From the NCBI RefSeq assembly GCF_006442975.2, contig NZ_CP083954.1, forward strand, positions 4,099,501 to 4,163,500: a stretch of 64,000 bases of DNA. Direction: 5' to 3'. Made by a program: the position numbers and the translations under genes. Shown piece after piece: positions 38,105-46,528 of this stretch (its first letter is position 1; each line of letters starts with the position of its first letter). The notes under the pieces were generated by a model that saw only the letters and a program-made list of their open reading frames with translations, did no database searches and was not told the DNA's origin. The stretch comes from Mesorhizobium sp. B2-1-1 (GTDB taxonomy: Bacteria > Pseudomonadota > Alphaproteobacteria > Rhizobiales > Rhizobiaceae).

Positions 38105-38979
38105 TGAACGTCTTCTACGAACTCTTCATCGCGCCTTTCGCCGATTTCGCCTTCATGCAGCGGGCGCTGTTCGGCTCGTTGATGCTGTCGCTCGGCGCCT
38201 GTCCGGTCGGCGTGTTCCTGATGTTACGGCGCATGAGCCTCTCGGGTGACGCCATGGCGCACGCGATCCTGCCGGGCGCCGCCGCCGGCTTCCTGCTTTA
38301 CGGGCTGGAAATCCTGCCGATGACCATTGGCGGCCTGATCGCCGGCATCGTCGTTGCACTCGGCGCGGGCGCCGTCTCGCGATTCACCATCCAGCGCGAA
38401 GACGCCTCGATGGCCGCCTTCTACCTGATTTCGCTCGCCGTCGGCGTGCTGATGGTTTCGGTCCGTGGCTCCAGCGTCGACCTCATGCATGTGCTGTTCG
38501 GTACGGTGCTGGCGCTCAACGATGAAGCGCTGACGCTGATCGGCGGCATCGTGCTGGTGACGCTTGCCAGTCTCGCCGTCTTCTGGCGGGCCTTGGTCGC
38601 CGAATGCCTCGACCCGCTGTTCCTGCGCTCGGTCAGCCGGTGGGGCAGTCCGGTGCATTTCATTTTCCTCGGCCTCGTCGTGCTCAACCTCGTTGGCGGC
38701 TTCCAGGCGCTGGGCACGCTTCTGTCGGTCGGACTGATGATGCTGCCGGCCGCCGCGGCCCGTTTCTGGACCGTGCGCGTCGAACCGATGTGCGTGCTGG
38801 CCGTGCTGATCGGCTTTGCCTCCTGCATCGCCGGACTGCTTCTGTCCTACCACGCCTCGCTGCCCTCAGGCCCGGCGATCATCCTGTCGGCAGGCGTCGT
38901 CTATTTCGCCTCGATCCTGTTCGGCACACGCGGCGCGCTGCGCGCCCGCATCATCCATCACCGTCATCGGACGGCCTGA
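38101..38979 (+). CDS. aztB: Zinc ABC transporter permease
   Basis: 292-residue membrane component of the ABC-3 family (ZnuB/AztB). At least eight hydrophobic segments, with the family features MLRRMSLSGDAMAHAILPGAAAGFLL (about residues 40-65) and FQALGTLLSVGLMMLPAAAARFW near the C-terminus. The start ATG at 38101 overlaps the ATPase stop, with another ATG one codon on. It ends 28 bp before the binding protein gene. Confidence 0.92.
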   Translation: MMNVFYELFIAPFADFAFMQRALFGSLMLSLGACPVGVFLMLRRMSLSGDAMAHAILPGAAAGFLLYGLEILPMTIGGLIAGIVVALGAGAVSRFTIQREDASMAAFYLISLAVGVLMVSVRGSSVDLMHVLFGTVLALNDEALTLIGGIVLVTLASLAVFWRALVAECLDPLFLRSVSRWGSPVHFIFLGLVVLNLVGGFQALGTLLSVGLMMLPAAAARFWTVRVEPMCVLAVLIGFASCIAGLLLSYHASLPSGPAIILSAGVVYFASILFGTRGALRARIIHHRHRTA

Positions 38980-39007
38980 TCCACCCCAGCCTCCAAGGAG
39001 ACCGCCC

Positions 39008-39949
39008 ATGTTGAAATCGATCCGCGCCGCCCTTACGATGAGCGTTATAACATTAACTGCTCTCGACGCGTCGTCGGCCTTTGCGGCGCCCTTGAAAGTG
39101 GTCGCAAGTTTTACCGTCATTGCTGATTTCGCCAGGAATGTTGGCGGCGACCGCGTCAACATCACCACCATCGTGGGACCCGACGGCGATGCGCATGTCT
39201 ACGAGCCGAGCCCGGCTGATGCGGTAGCCATGGCGGGCGCCGATCTGGTGCTGGTCAACGGCCTGCATTTCGAGGGCTTTCTACAGCGGCTGGTCGATGC
39301 CAGCGCCACTAAGGCCTCGATCGTCACCCTGACCAAGGGCGTGGCGGCGATCGACTTCAAACCGGAATTCGCCGATGCGGACGCGGCGGAGGGCGCGGGT
39401 ACCGGCGGCGGCAAGACGGTCACCGACCCACATGCCTTCCAGTCGATCGCCAACGCCAAGATCTATGTGAAGAACATTGCCGAAGCGTTCTGCGCGGCCG
39501 ACAATGATGGCTGCGTCAGCTACCAGACCAACGCCGCGGCTTACACAAAGAAGCTCGACGCGCTCGAAAGCGAGGTGAAGGCGGCGATCCAGTCCATCCC
39601 CGAGGCAAAACGCGTTGTCATCACCTCGCATGACGCGTTCGGCTATTTCGAGCACGAATACGGCCTGACCTTCCTAGCGCCGGAGGGCGTCTCGACGGAT
39701 TCCGAACCGTCGGCCGCCGACGTCGCCAAGCTGGTCGAGCAGGTCAAGCAGGACAAAGCGGCGGCGATCTTCGTCGAGAACATCACCAATCCGCGCCTGA
39801 TCGAGCAGATCGCCAGCGAGACCGGCATCAAGGTCGGCGGCACGCTCTATTCCGACGCGCTGTCGCAGCCCGAAGGCCCGGCCTCGACCTATGTCGACAT
39901 GATGCACAACAACATCACGCAGATCAAAGGCGCGATCCTCGGCAGTTGA
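39008..39949 (+). CDS. aztC: Zinc ABC transporter periplasmic binding protein
   Basis: Cluster A-I metal-binding protein of 313 residues; signal peptide of about 27 residues ending SSAFA. Predicted ligands: His in GDAHVYEPSP, His in DPHAFQS, His in VITSHDAFGYF, and Asp in LYSDALSQ. The loop where ZnuA proteins carry a His-rich stretch is here Asp/Ala/Gly-rich (FADADAAEGAGTGGG), as in AztC-type proteins. AGGAG precedes the ATG. A weak Zur-like site lies inside the signal-peptide codons (see findings). No aztD-like chaperone gene follows. Confidence 0.9.
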   Translation: MLKSIRAALTMSVITLTALDASSAFAAPLKVVASFTVIADFARNVGGDRVNITTIVGPDGDAHVYEPSPADAVAMAGADLVLVNGLHFEGFLQRLVDASATKASIVTLTKGVAAIDFKPEFADADAAEGAGTGGGKTVTDPHAFQSIANAKIYVKNIAEAFCAADNDGCVSYQTNAAAYTKKLDALESEVKAAIQSIPEAKRVVITSHDAFGYFEHEYGLTFLAPEGVSTDSEPSAADVAKLVEQVKQDKAAAIFVENITNPRLIEQIASETGIKVGGTLYSDALSQPEGPASTYVDMMHNNITQIKGAILGS

Positions 39950-39960
39950 GCCGCTCCGAC

Positions 39961-39994
39961 CCAACCGGGCCCTCGCGGCCCGGTTGGATTTTCC
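39961..39994 (+). terminator. Terminator of the zinc importer operon
   Basis: Perfect 11-bp stem CCAACCGGGCC/GGCCCGGTTGG (39961-39971 with 39977-39987), 5-nt loop, followed by ATTTTCC. It is 12 bp after the binding protein stop. Confidence 0.85.
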
Positions 39995-40093
39995 GGTCAG
40001 CACTCGCTATTTGGCAGAGAAATCCCTCGGCGTGGATTGCCGGCCGTGCCGGGGAGTGGCAAGACTGCCCAACCAGATTGCGAGGACACCACA

Positions 40094-40432
40094 ATGGAAT
40101 ACCGCGAGATCAGCGAGGACTATTCGGTCTCGGGCCAGATCCAGCCCGAGGACGTCGCCGCCATCAAGGCAGCCGGCTTCAAGAGCGTGATCTGCAACCG
40201 GCCGGACGACGAGCAGCCCGGCCAGCCTTCGGCCGACACGCTCAAGGCCGCAGTCGAGGCTGCCGGGCTTGCCTTCCGCTACATCCCCGTCATCAGCGGC
40301 CAGATCACGGCGGAGAATGTCGAGGACCAGGGACAAGCGCTCGACGAGCTGGAAGGCCCGGTGTTCGCCTACTGCCGTTCCGGCGCCCGCTGCACCAATC
40401 TCTATGGGCTGATTCAGCAGTCGAAGGGTTAG
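40094..40432 (+). CDS. TIGR01244-type DSP/rhodanese-like phosphatase domain protein
   Basis: 112 residues forming the small beta-lactamase-hydrolase-like domain related to dual-specificity phosphatases and sulfurtransferases. The N-terminus YREISEDYSVSGQIQPEDVAAI and FKSVICNRPDDE are family-typical, and the active-site loop is VFAYCRSGARCTNLY with the presumed nucleophile C98. In rhizobia the same domain is fused to, or found near, sulfide-handling BLH proteins; here it stands alone. Its stop overlaps the stop of the convergent Lrp-type gene. Whether it transfers sulfur or phosphate is unknown. Confidence 0.8.
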   Translation: MEYREISEDYSVSGQIQPEDVAAIKAAGFKSVICNRPDDEQPGQPSADTLKAAVEAAGLAFRYIPVISGQITAENVEDQGQALDELEGPVFAYCRSGARCTNLYGLIQQSKG

Positions 40433-40896
40433 ATTGGCAGCGCGCCCGTCTCCTTGAGCGTCTCGAGCACAATCGCCGTCTTGACGTGCTGCACAGATTC
40501 GTGGGGCAAGAGCACGCCATTGACGAACTCCGACAATGATTTCAGGTCGGGCGTAACCACCTTCAGGATATAATCCATTTCGCCGGTCAGCGCGTGCGCC
40601 TCCTGCACTTCGGGCAGCCGCGCCACCAGTTCGCCGAAGCGCCGCGCATTGTCGCGGTTGTGAGTGGCCAAGGTCACCGAGATGACGTTGACCAGCGAAA
40701 AGCCCAGCCGGTCGCGGTCAAGCACGGCGCGATAGCCCTTGATATAGCCGTCCTCCTCAAGCCGCTGGCGGCGGCGCGAACATTGCGAGGCCGAGAGGTT
40801 CACCCGCTCCGAAAGGTCGTTGTTGGTGAGCCGTGCGTCACACTGCAACAGCGCCAATATCTTGCGATCAAACTGATCAAGACGCGTATCATTCAT
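40429..40896 (-). CDS. Lrp/AsnC family transcriptional regulator
   Basis: 155 residues. DNA-binding helix-turn-helix at about 1-60 (FDRKILALLQCDARLTNNDLSERVNLSASQCSRRRQRLEEDGYI) and a C-terminal RAM ligand domain with GEMDYILKVVTPDLKSL. The ATG at 40896 has GGAAG 5 bp upstream; an earlier start would add 11 residues. It is divergent from hppD across 138 bp holding two palindromes, so it probably controls hppD, perhaps in response to an aromatic amino acid. That role is inferred from position. Confidence 0.9.
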   Translation of the reverse strand: MNDTRLDQFDRKILALLQCDARLTNNDLSERVNLSASQCSRRRQRLEEDGYIKGYRAVLDRDRLGFSLVNVISVTLATHNRDNARRFGELVARLPEVQEAHALTGEMDYILKVVTPDLKSLSEFVNGVLLPHESVQHVKTAIVLETLKETGALPI

Positions 40897-40912
40897 GATA
40901 CTTCCAAAAACC

Positions 40913-40954
40913 ATGCACATTTCATGCATCAGATAAACATTTCAAGCGTTTGAA
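40913..40954. promoter_or_regulatory. Two palindromes in the lrp-hppD divergent promoter region
   Basis: ATGCA(N7)TGCAT at 40913-40929 and TTCAA(N4)TTGAA at 40941-40954, centres about 27 bp apart. They fit binding by a multimeric Lrp-type regulator wrapping DNA. Function is inferred only. Confidence 0.45.
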
Positions 40955-41034
40955 TGCAAGCACCGTGCGACCTGCCCGCGCTATGATGAGTTGAGATGGC
41001 CCATCCAGGCCAAGCCAGCTTCCGGAGGATTATC

Positions 41035-42147
41035 ATGGGTCCCTTCCCGCACGACGCCCCGCCCGCCAAGATCAGCAAGACCAACCCTGCCGGCACCGAC
41101 GGTTTCGAGTTCGTCGAATTCGCGCATCCGGAGCCGCGGAAGCTGGCCGAGTTGTTCACCCGCATGGGCTACGTAGCCGTGGCCAGGCATCGCACCAAGG
41201 ACATCACCGTCTGGCGGCAAGGCGACATCAACTATGTCGTCAACGCCGAGCCCAGCTCGCATGCGATGAAGTTCGTCGACAAGCATGGCCCATGCGCCTC
41301 CTCGATGGCGTGGCGGGTCGTGGACGCCAAGCATGCCTTCGAACACGCGGTATCGAAAGGAGCCACGCCTTACGAAGGCGCCGACAAGACGCTTGACGTG
41401 CCGGCGATCGTTGGCATCGGCGGCTCGCTGCTCTACTTCATCGAAACCTATGGCGAGAGGGGTTCGGCCTATGATGCCGAATTCGAATGGCTGGGCAAAC
41501 GCGACCCCAGGCCGGAAGGCGTCGGCTTCTATTTCCTCGACCACCTCACGCATAATGTCTACCGCGGCAACATGGACAAATGGTGGGGTTTCTACCGCGA
41601 CCTGTTTGGCTTCAAGCAGATCCATTTCTTCGACATCGACGGCAAGATCACCGGGCTGGTCAGCCGGGCGATCACCTCGCCCTGCGGCAAGATCCGCATT
41701 CCGCTCAACGAGTCCAAGGACGACACCAGCCAGATCGCCGAATATCTGAAGAAGTACAATGGCGAGGGCATCCAGCACATAGCGGTGGGCACCGACGCGA
41801 TCTACGAGGCCACCGACAAGCTTGCCGCCAATGGGCTGAAATTCATGCCCGGCCCGCCGGAGACCTATTACGAGATGTCGCATGCACGCGTGAACGGCCA
41901 TGACGAGCCGATCGAGCGCATGACGAAGCATGGCATTTTGATCGACGGTGAAGGCGTGGTCGACGGCGGCACGACGAAGATCCTCTTGCAGATCTTCTCC
42001 AAGACCGTGATCGGACCGATCTTCTTCGAATTCATCCAGCGCAAAGGCGACGAAGGCTTTGGCGAAGGCAATTTCCGCGCACTGTTCGAATCGATCGAGC
42101 AGGACCAGATCAAGCGCGGCGTGATCAAGGTGCAGGCCGCGGAGTAG
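41035..42147 (+). CDS. hppD: 4-Hydroxyphenylpyruvate dioxygenase
   Basis: Converts 4-hydroxyphenylpyruvate to homogentisate with O2 and Fe(II), the second step of tyrosine breakdown. 370 residues with two vicinal-oxygen-chelate repeats. The iron ligands are H170 (FYFLDHLTHNV), H248 (EGIQHIAVGT) and E332 (IFFEFIQRKG). The C-terminal helix region GFGEGNFRALFESIE is standard. GGAGG 6 bp before the ATG fixes the start. It supplies homogentisate to hmgA and fahA encoded 2.3 kb further on, opposite strand. Confidence 0.97.
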   Translation: MGPFPHDAPPAKISKTNPAGTDGFEFVEFAHPEPRKLAELFTRMGYVAVARHRTKDITVWRQGDINYVVNAEPSSHAMKFVDKHGPCASSMAWRVVDAKHAFEHAVSKGATPYEGADKTLDVPAIVGIGGSLLYFIETYGERGSAYDAEFEWLGKRDPRPEGVGFYFLDHLTHNVYRGNMDKWWGFYRDLFGFKQIHFFDIDGKITGLVSRAITSPCGKIRIPLNESKDDTSQIAEYLKKYNGEGIQHIAVGTDAIYEATDKLAANGLKFMPGPPETYYEMSHARVNGHDEPIERMTKHGILIDGEGVVDGGTTKILLQIFSKTVIGPIFFEFIQRKGDEGFGEGNFRALFESIEQDQIKRGVIKVQAAE

Positions 42148-42185
42148 ATCGACCCCGACCAGGCGGCTTGCGGTTCGATAAATTA

Positions 42186-42203
42186 TGACCTAAATTATGG
42201 TCA
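42186..42203. promoter_or_regulatory. Inverted repeat upstream of second vapBC
   Basis: TGACC (42186-42190) and GGTCA (42199-42203) flank AT-rich sequence containing a direct repeat of AAATTATG. It lies 14 bp before the antitoxin start, a likely autoregulatory operator. Confidence 0.5.
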
Positions 42204-42217
42204 CAAAGGATCGAGCC

Positions 42218-42442
42218 ATGAATGTTTCCATCGCCGAGGCCAAGGCCAAATTGTCGGAACTCGTCAGCCGCGCGGAAGCCGGTGAAGAGATTGTACTCAC
42301 GCGCCACGGCAAGGTGGCTGCGCGTATCGTGCCTCCGGCAGCGGCGGAACCCTTGCCGCGTATCGGCGCGTTGAAAGGCAAGATCTGGATTGCGGACGAT
42401 TTTGACGAACTCGGCCCCGAATGGGACGAGTACGTCAAATGA
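42218..42442 (+). CDS. vapB: VapB/Phd-type antitoxin
   Basis: 74-residue antitoxin. The Phd fold is clear: NVSIAEAKAKLSELVSRAEAGEEIVLTRHGKVAARIVP, then a toxin-binding tail KGKIWIADDFDELGPEW. AAAGGA lies 7 bp before the ATG at 42218; an earlier start at 42197 is possible. Its stop overlaps the toxin start (ATGA). It is a different lineage from the antitoxin at 5296-5547, sharing only the fold. Confidence 0.9.
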   Translation: MNVSIAEAKAKLSELVSRAEAGEEIVLTRHGKVAARIVPPAAAEPLPRIGALKGKIWIADDFDELGPEWDEYVK

Positions 42443-42816
42443 TGATCGGCCCGTTTCTCGCCGATACACATATCATCCTTTGGTCGATTTCGGACGATCG
42501 ACGTCTCAGCAAGCACTACCGCGCCATCCTGGCTTCGGAAGCGGTGGTGTTCGCCAGCGCGGCAAGCGTCTGGGAAATTGCCATCAAGCGCTCAATCAGA
42601 AAACTCGATGCGCCGGATGATCTGCCAACACTGCTTCCAAGGATGCAATTTCAGCCGCTCGCCGTCACCTTCCAGCATGCGAACGCTGTCGCTGGCCTAC
42701 CCCACCACCATGGCGATCCATTCGACAGACTACTGATTGCGCAGGCGCAAATGGACAAACTAACCATCATGACATCCGACCCGCATTTCGCCCGCTACGA
42801 CGTCGCCCTGACATAA
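42439..42816 (+). CDS. vapC: PIN-domain toxin of a VapBC pair
   Basis: 125-residue predicted ribonuclease toxin. The acidic active site is formed by LADTHIILWS (D9), SVWEIAIK and the C-terminal HHHGDPFDRLLIAQA; this is the short VapC type with the GDPFDR motif. Start at 42439, or 42442 one codon on, coupled to the antitoxin stop. The pair sits between hppD and the DinB-like gene inside the tyrosine catabolic region. Confidence 0.92.
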   Translation: MMIGPFLADTHIILWSISDDRRLSKHYRAILASEAVVFASAASVWEIAIKRSIRKLDAPDDLPTLLPRMQFQPLAVTFQHANAVAGLPHHHGDPFDRLLIAQAQMDKLTIMTSDPHFARYDVALT

Positions 42817-42825
42817 GCAGTGGTC

Positions 42826-43362
42826 TCACAAACCCAGCCGTCCAACCTCCTCCTGCCTCAGCTTCAAATCATAATCGAGCAGGAACTCGTCGAGTTGCGG
42901 CGGCGCGACCGACGTGCCGGACAGCATCGCGTGCACCTGGCCGCGATGGTGGATGTCATGCAGGAAAACATGGGCGAGGATATCGCCGATCTTTTCCGGG
43001 ATCATGCCGTCTCCACGCCGGTCAGTGATGACATGGCGGTCGAGGTCGGCTTCCAACAAGGCATCGCAGAAGGTGATCAGCCTGCGGTCGAACTTGATCT
43101 GGGCCACTGACAAATCGGCTGCGTTATCGAACGGCACGAAATCATCGTACACCGCGGCGCCGATACCGCCCTGCTCCAGAAAATCGAGATAGAGAAGATC
43201 GACCGCAAGGATGTGGTTGAGCGTCGCCCTTATCGACGGGAAGAAGCTGATGCGATTGGCTTCGAATTCACCAGGCCCCAGCATAAGCACGGCGCGGTAG
43301 AGCCGGTCGTTCGACCAGCGGTTGTTGCGGGCCATTCGGCGCAGATGATCAAGCAGGTTCAT
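42826..43362 (-). CDS. DinB family metal-dependent protein
   Basis: 178 residues with the four-helix bundle of the DinB/YfiT group. The metal site is visible as H50 (IRATLNHILAVD) and H135/H139 in HVFLHDIHHRGQVH. Many relatives are thiol-dependent transferases or hydrolases using bacillithiol, mycothiol or glutathione; a glutathione-linked role would fit an alphaproteobacterium but is a guess. It lies 19 bp upstream of the fahA stop, the last gene of that minus-strand run, so it may be cotranscribed with hmgA-fahA. Confidence 0.85.
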   Translation of the reverse strand: MNLLDHLRRMARNNRWSNDRLYRAVLMLGPGEFEANRISFFPSIRATLNHILAVDLLYLDFLEQGGIGAAVYDDFVPFDNAADLSVAQIKFDRRLITFCDALLEADLDRHVITDRRGDGMIPEKIGDILAHVFLHDIHHRGQVHAMLSGTSVAPPQLDEFLLDYDLKLRQEEVGRLGL

Positions 43363-43381
43363 CCTTCAACTTCTTGCGCTC

Positions 43382-44395
43382 TCACCCTTCATATTTCTCG
43401 ACCGTCTGCTCGATGGCGCCGAAGATCGAATGCCCGGCCTTGTCCTTCATCTCTATGCGCACCGTGTCGCCGAAACGCAGAAACGGCGTCTTCGGCTCGC
43501 CGCTCTCGATGGTCTCGATCATGCGCAGTTCAGCGATGCAGGAATAGCCAGCGCCGCCGGCCGAGACAGGTTTGCCAGGCTCACCGCCGAGCTTGTTGGA
43601 GACTGTGCCGGAGCCGATGATGGTGCCGGCCGCCAGCGGCCGTGTTTTCGCCGCGTGCACGATGAGCGCAGGGAAATCGAACGTCATGTCGACGCCGGCA
43701 TTCGCCCGGCCGAAAGGTTTGCCGTTGAGGTCGGCAAGCAGCGGCAGGCTGACCTTGCCGCCGTCCCAGGCCTCGCCCAACTCGTCCGGCGTCACCGCGA
43801 CCGGCGAGAAGGCCGAGGACGGCTTGGATTGAAAGAAGCCGAACCCCTTGGCGAGTTCCGGTCCGGTGATCGCACGCAGCGTCACGTCGTTGACCAGCAT
43901 CACCAGGCGAATCGCCTCCCGCGCTTTTTCGAGGCTGGCGCCCATCGGCACATCATCGACAACGACCGCGACTTCCGCCTCCATGTCGATGCCAGAGGCC
44001 TCGTCGGCCATGCGGATCGGGTCTCGCGGCGGGATGAAGCTGTCGGAGCCGCCCTGATAGATCAGCGGGTCGGTCCAGAAGCTCGCCGGCATCTCGGCCC
44101 CGCGCGCCTTCCGCACCAGCTCGACATGGTTCACATAGGCCGAACCGTCAGCCCATTGATAGGCGCGCGGCAGCGGCGAATGGGCATTATGTTCGTGAAA
44201 GCGCGCCGACGGCACCGCATTGCTCTCGAGCGACTCCGCCATTGCGGCCAGATGCGGCGAAATCCGCCGCCAATCGTCGAGCGCCGCCTGCAGCGTCGGC
44301 ACCAGGAAGGAGGCATCGGTGAAGCGTGTAAGATCGCGCGAGACGACGACGAGCTTTCCGTCGCGCGTCCCGTTCTTCAATGTGGCAAGCTTCAT
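43382..44395 (-). CDS. fahA: Fumarylacetoacetate hydrolase family protein
   Basis: 337 residues. Splits fumarylacetoacetate into fumarate and acetoacetate, the final step of tyrosine catabolism. The metal-binding core reads MEAEVAVVVDDVP (about residues 138-150) with upstream DPIRMADEASGID, and downstream GFGFFQSKPSSAFSPVAVTP and GTIIGSGTVSNK are conserved. The ATG at 44395 begins the conserved MKLATLKNGTRDG. It is shorter than eukaryotic FAH, as usual for this bacterial subgroup. Downstream of hmgA on the same strand, 118 bp apart. No maleylacetoacetate isomerase gene is nearby. Confidence 0.93.
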   Translation of the reverse strand: MKLATLKNGTRDGKLVVVSRDLTRFTDASFLVPTLQAALDDWRRISPHLAAMAESLESNAVPSARFHEHNAHSPLPRAYQWADGSAYVNHVELVRKARGAEMPASFWTDPLIYQGGSDSFIPPRDPIRMADEASGIDMEAEVAVVVDDVPMGASLEKAREAIRLVMLVNDVTLRAITGPELAKGFGFFQSKPSSAFSPVAVTPDELGEAWDGGKVSLPLLADLNGKPFGRANAGVDMTFDFPALIVHAAKTRPLAAGTIIGSGTVSNKLGGEPGKPVSAGGAGYSCIAELRMIETIESGEPKTPFLRFGDTVRIEMKDKAGHSIFGAIEQTVEKYEG

Positions 44396-44513
44396 GCGGT
44401 TTCCTCTCCTGACGCGGCCTTGCGCCGCTTGGCCCACAACAAGGCTGTTATGGGCAATCGTCAAGCCGCCGGCTCAACTTTCCTGAAGGCAGTTTTCCGG
44501 CGGCAGCGATCCT

Positions 44514-45827
44514 TCAGGACCAATCGCCCTCGGGCGTGCCATTGAAGCGCTTCTTCAGATCGGCCCAGCAGTCGATGTAATTGTCCTGCCTGGTGTCGAG
44601 TTCGGCAGCGTAGCGGGTCAGCATCTGCGAGAACCGGGTCTCGAACATGAAGGCCATGGTGTTGTCGAGCTTGACCGGTTTCAGATCCGCGCGCGAGGCC
44701 TTTTCGAAGCCAGGTGCATCCGGGCCATGGGCCAGCATCAGATTGTGCAGACTGATGCCGCCGGGAACGAACCCTTCTTCCTTGGCGTCGTACTGGCCGT
44801 GAATCAGCCCCATGAACTCGCTCATGATGTTGCGGTGATACCAGGGCGGGCGGAACGTATCCTCCGCCACCAGCCAGCGCGGCGGAAAGATGACGAAATC
44901 GATGTTGGCGGTGCCCTCCTCGCCGCTCGGCGCCGTCAGCACCGTGAAGATCGACGGATCGGGGTGGTCAAAGAGGATCGCACCAACCGGCGAAAACGCC
45001 GCCAGATCATATTTATAGGGTGCATAGTTGCCGTGCCACGCCACCACATCGAGGGGCGACTGGCCGATTTCCGTGACATGAAAATGTCCGCACCATTTGA
45101 CGATCAGCCGGCAGGGCGTCTCCTTCTCCTCAAACCAGGCGCAGGGCGTCTTGAAATCGCGCGGATTGGCCAGGCAGTTGGCGCCGATCGGGCCGCGGTC
45201 GGGCATCGTCAGCTTGGCGCCGTAGTTCTCGCAGACATAGCCGCGCACTTCGGCATCGACCAGTTCGACCTTGAACACGAGACCGCGCGGCAGGACCGCG
45301 ATCTCGCCGGGCCTGAGCTCGATGACCCCCATCTCGGTGACGAAGCGCAAGGCGCCCACCTGCGGCACCACCAGCAACTCGCCGTCGGCGTTGAAGAAAT
45401 GGTCGTCGACCATCGACCTGTTGGCGACATAGACATGCGCCGCCATGCCGGTCTGCCCAAGCACGTCGCCGGCGGTGGTGATCGAGCGCATGCCGGCGAT
45501 GAAGTCGGTCGGCTCCTTCGGCATCGGCACCGGGCTCCAGCGATACTGGCCGAGCGCCAGCTCATGATCGCCGACATTGGGCGCACTTTTCCAGAAGGGA
45601 TAGCTCACCGACTTGAAGCGCCCGGTATGTCTGACGCTCGGCCTGATGCGGTAAAGCCAGGAGCGCTCATTGGTGCCGCGCGGCGCGGTGAAGGGCGAAC
45701 CGGAGAGCTGCTCGGCATAGAGGCCGTAGGCCGGCCGCTGCGGTGAATTACGCCCGTGCGGCAGCGAACCCGGCAGGCTTTCGGTTTCGAAATCGTTACC
45801 GAAACCCGGCATGTAGGAAAAGGCCAT
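44514..45827 (-). CDS. hmgA: Homogentisate 1,2-dioxygenase
   Basis: Opens the homogentisate ring to maleylacetoacetate using Fe(II) and O2. 437 residues, starting [23 protein letters not shown], a family hallmark. The C-terminal cupin carries the iron ligands around [28 protein letters not shown], and [15 protein letters not shown] is also conserved. GGAGG before the ATG at 45827 confirms the start. Divergent from the MarR-type regulator, 99 bp between starts. Confidence 0.98.
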   Translation of the reverse strand: MAFSYMPGFGNDFETESLPGSLPHGRNSPQRPAYGLYAEQLSGSPFTAPRGTNERSWLYRIRPSVRHTGRFKSVSYPFWKSAPNVGDHELALGQYRWSPVPMPKEPTDFIAGMRSITTAGDVLGQTGMAAHVYVANRSMVDDHFFNADGELLVVPQVGALRFVTEMGVIELRPGEIAVLPRGLVFKVELVDAEVRGYVCENYGAKLTMPDRGPIGANCLANPRDFKTPCAWFEEKETPCRLIVKWCGHFHVTEIGQSPLDVVAWHGNYAPYKYDLAAFSPVGAILFDHPDPSIFTVLTAPSGEEGTANIDFVIFPPRWLVAEDTFRPPWYHRNIMSEFMGLIHGQYDAKEEGFVPGGISLHNLMLAHGPDAPGFEKASRADLKPVKLDNTMAFMFETRFSQMLTRYAAELDTRQDNYIDCWADLKKRFNGTPEGDWS

Positions 45828-45858
45828 CGCTTCCTCCTCGCGAATGCTTGACCAAATT

Positions 45859-45887
45859 GGTTTCATTTGTAACCATCCAAAATGTAA
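45859..45887. promoter_or_regulatory. Candidate MarR operator between hmgA and its regulator
   Basis: GGTTTCATTTGTAACC (45859-45874) is an imperfect palindrome (12 of 16 positions symmetric), and TGTAAC recurs about 15 bp on at 45882-45887. It lies in the divergent promoter region, so the MarR protein may control hmgA-fahA and itself. Inferred. Confidence 0.5.
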
Positions 45888-45926
45888 CTATCAATGCCGT
45901 GCGCGGGCATTTCTCGATGGCTGGTC

Positions 45927-46370
45927 ATGGAATCCGAAATCCTGGAACTCGAAAGCTTTCTGCCCTACCGGCTGTATCGGCTGGCCGATGCGCTGAGCCG
46001 CGAATTCTCTCGGATCTACAAGGAGCGTCACGGCCTCACACGGCCGGAATGGCGTACGCTTTCGGGGCTTGGCCAGCGCGGCACAATGACCGCGACGGAA
46101 CTCGGCGCGCAGTCGGCGATGCACAAGACAAAGGTTTCGCGTGCCGTGGCGGAGCTTGAGCGTCGCCGCTGGCTCATCCGAACCACTGACGAGAACGATC
46201 GCCGCGTCGAGCACCTGGCGCTGACCAGAGCCGGACTTGCGGCCTATAGCGAGATGGTGCCACTGGCGAAGGCTTTCGAACAGGAACTGCTGGCCCAGCT
46301 GAGCGCCGACCAGCAAGCCTCCATCGTCAAAGGCGTTGCGTCATTGGAAAGCGCGTTGGGTCTGAGATAG
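45927..46370 (+). CDS. MarR family regulator, HmgR-like
   Basis: 147-residue winged-helix regulator. The domain runs PYRLYRLADALSREFSRIYKE, LTRPEWRTLSGLGQRGTMTATELGAQSAMHKTKVSRAVAELERRRW and the wing RTTDENDRRVEHLALT. The position next to hmgA suggests it represses homogentisate catabolism, with homogentisate as a likely ligand, as shown for HmgR-type systems in other bacteria; the family differs there, so this is inference. The ATG at 45927 is the best start. Confidence 0.88.
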   Translation: MESEILELESFLPYRLYRLADALSREFSRIYKERHGLTRPEWRTLSGLGQRGTMTATELGAQSAMHKTKVSRAVAELERRRWLIRTTDENDRRVEHLALTRAGLAAYSEMVPLAKAFEQELLAQLSADQQASIVKGVASLESALGLR

Positions 46371-46528
46371 CGGCTATCGGCAGATAGAATATGAGACGGT
46401 GGCTCGACGCGACAGCGCCTTGAAGCAGAGACTGTCTGGCGGTCATTTTCGATCGCTGCTTGCTCGGTGGCGGATTTTCAGCGCTGTATGTAAGCCGGTG
46501 ATCATCGACGGGCGAATTGGGGGGAAGG

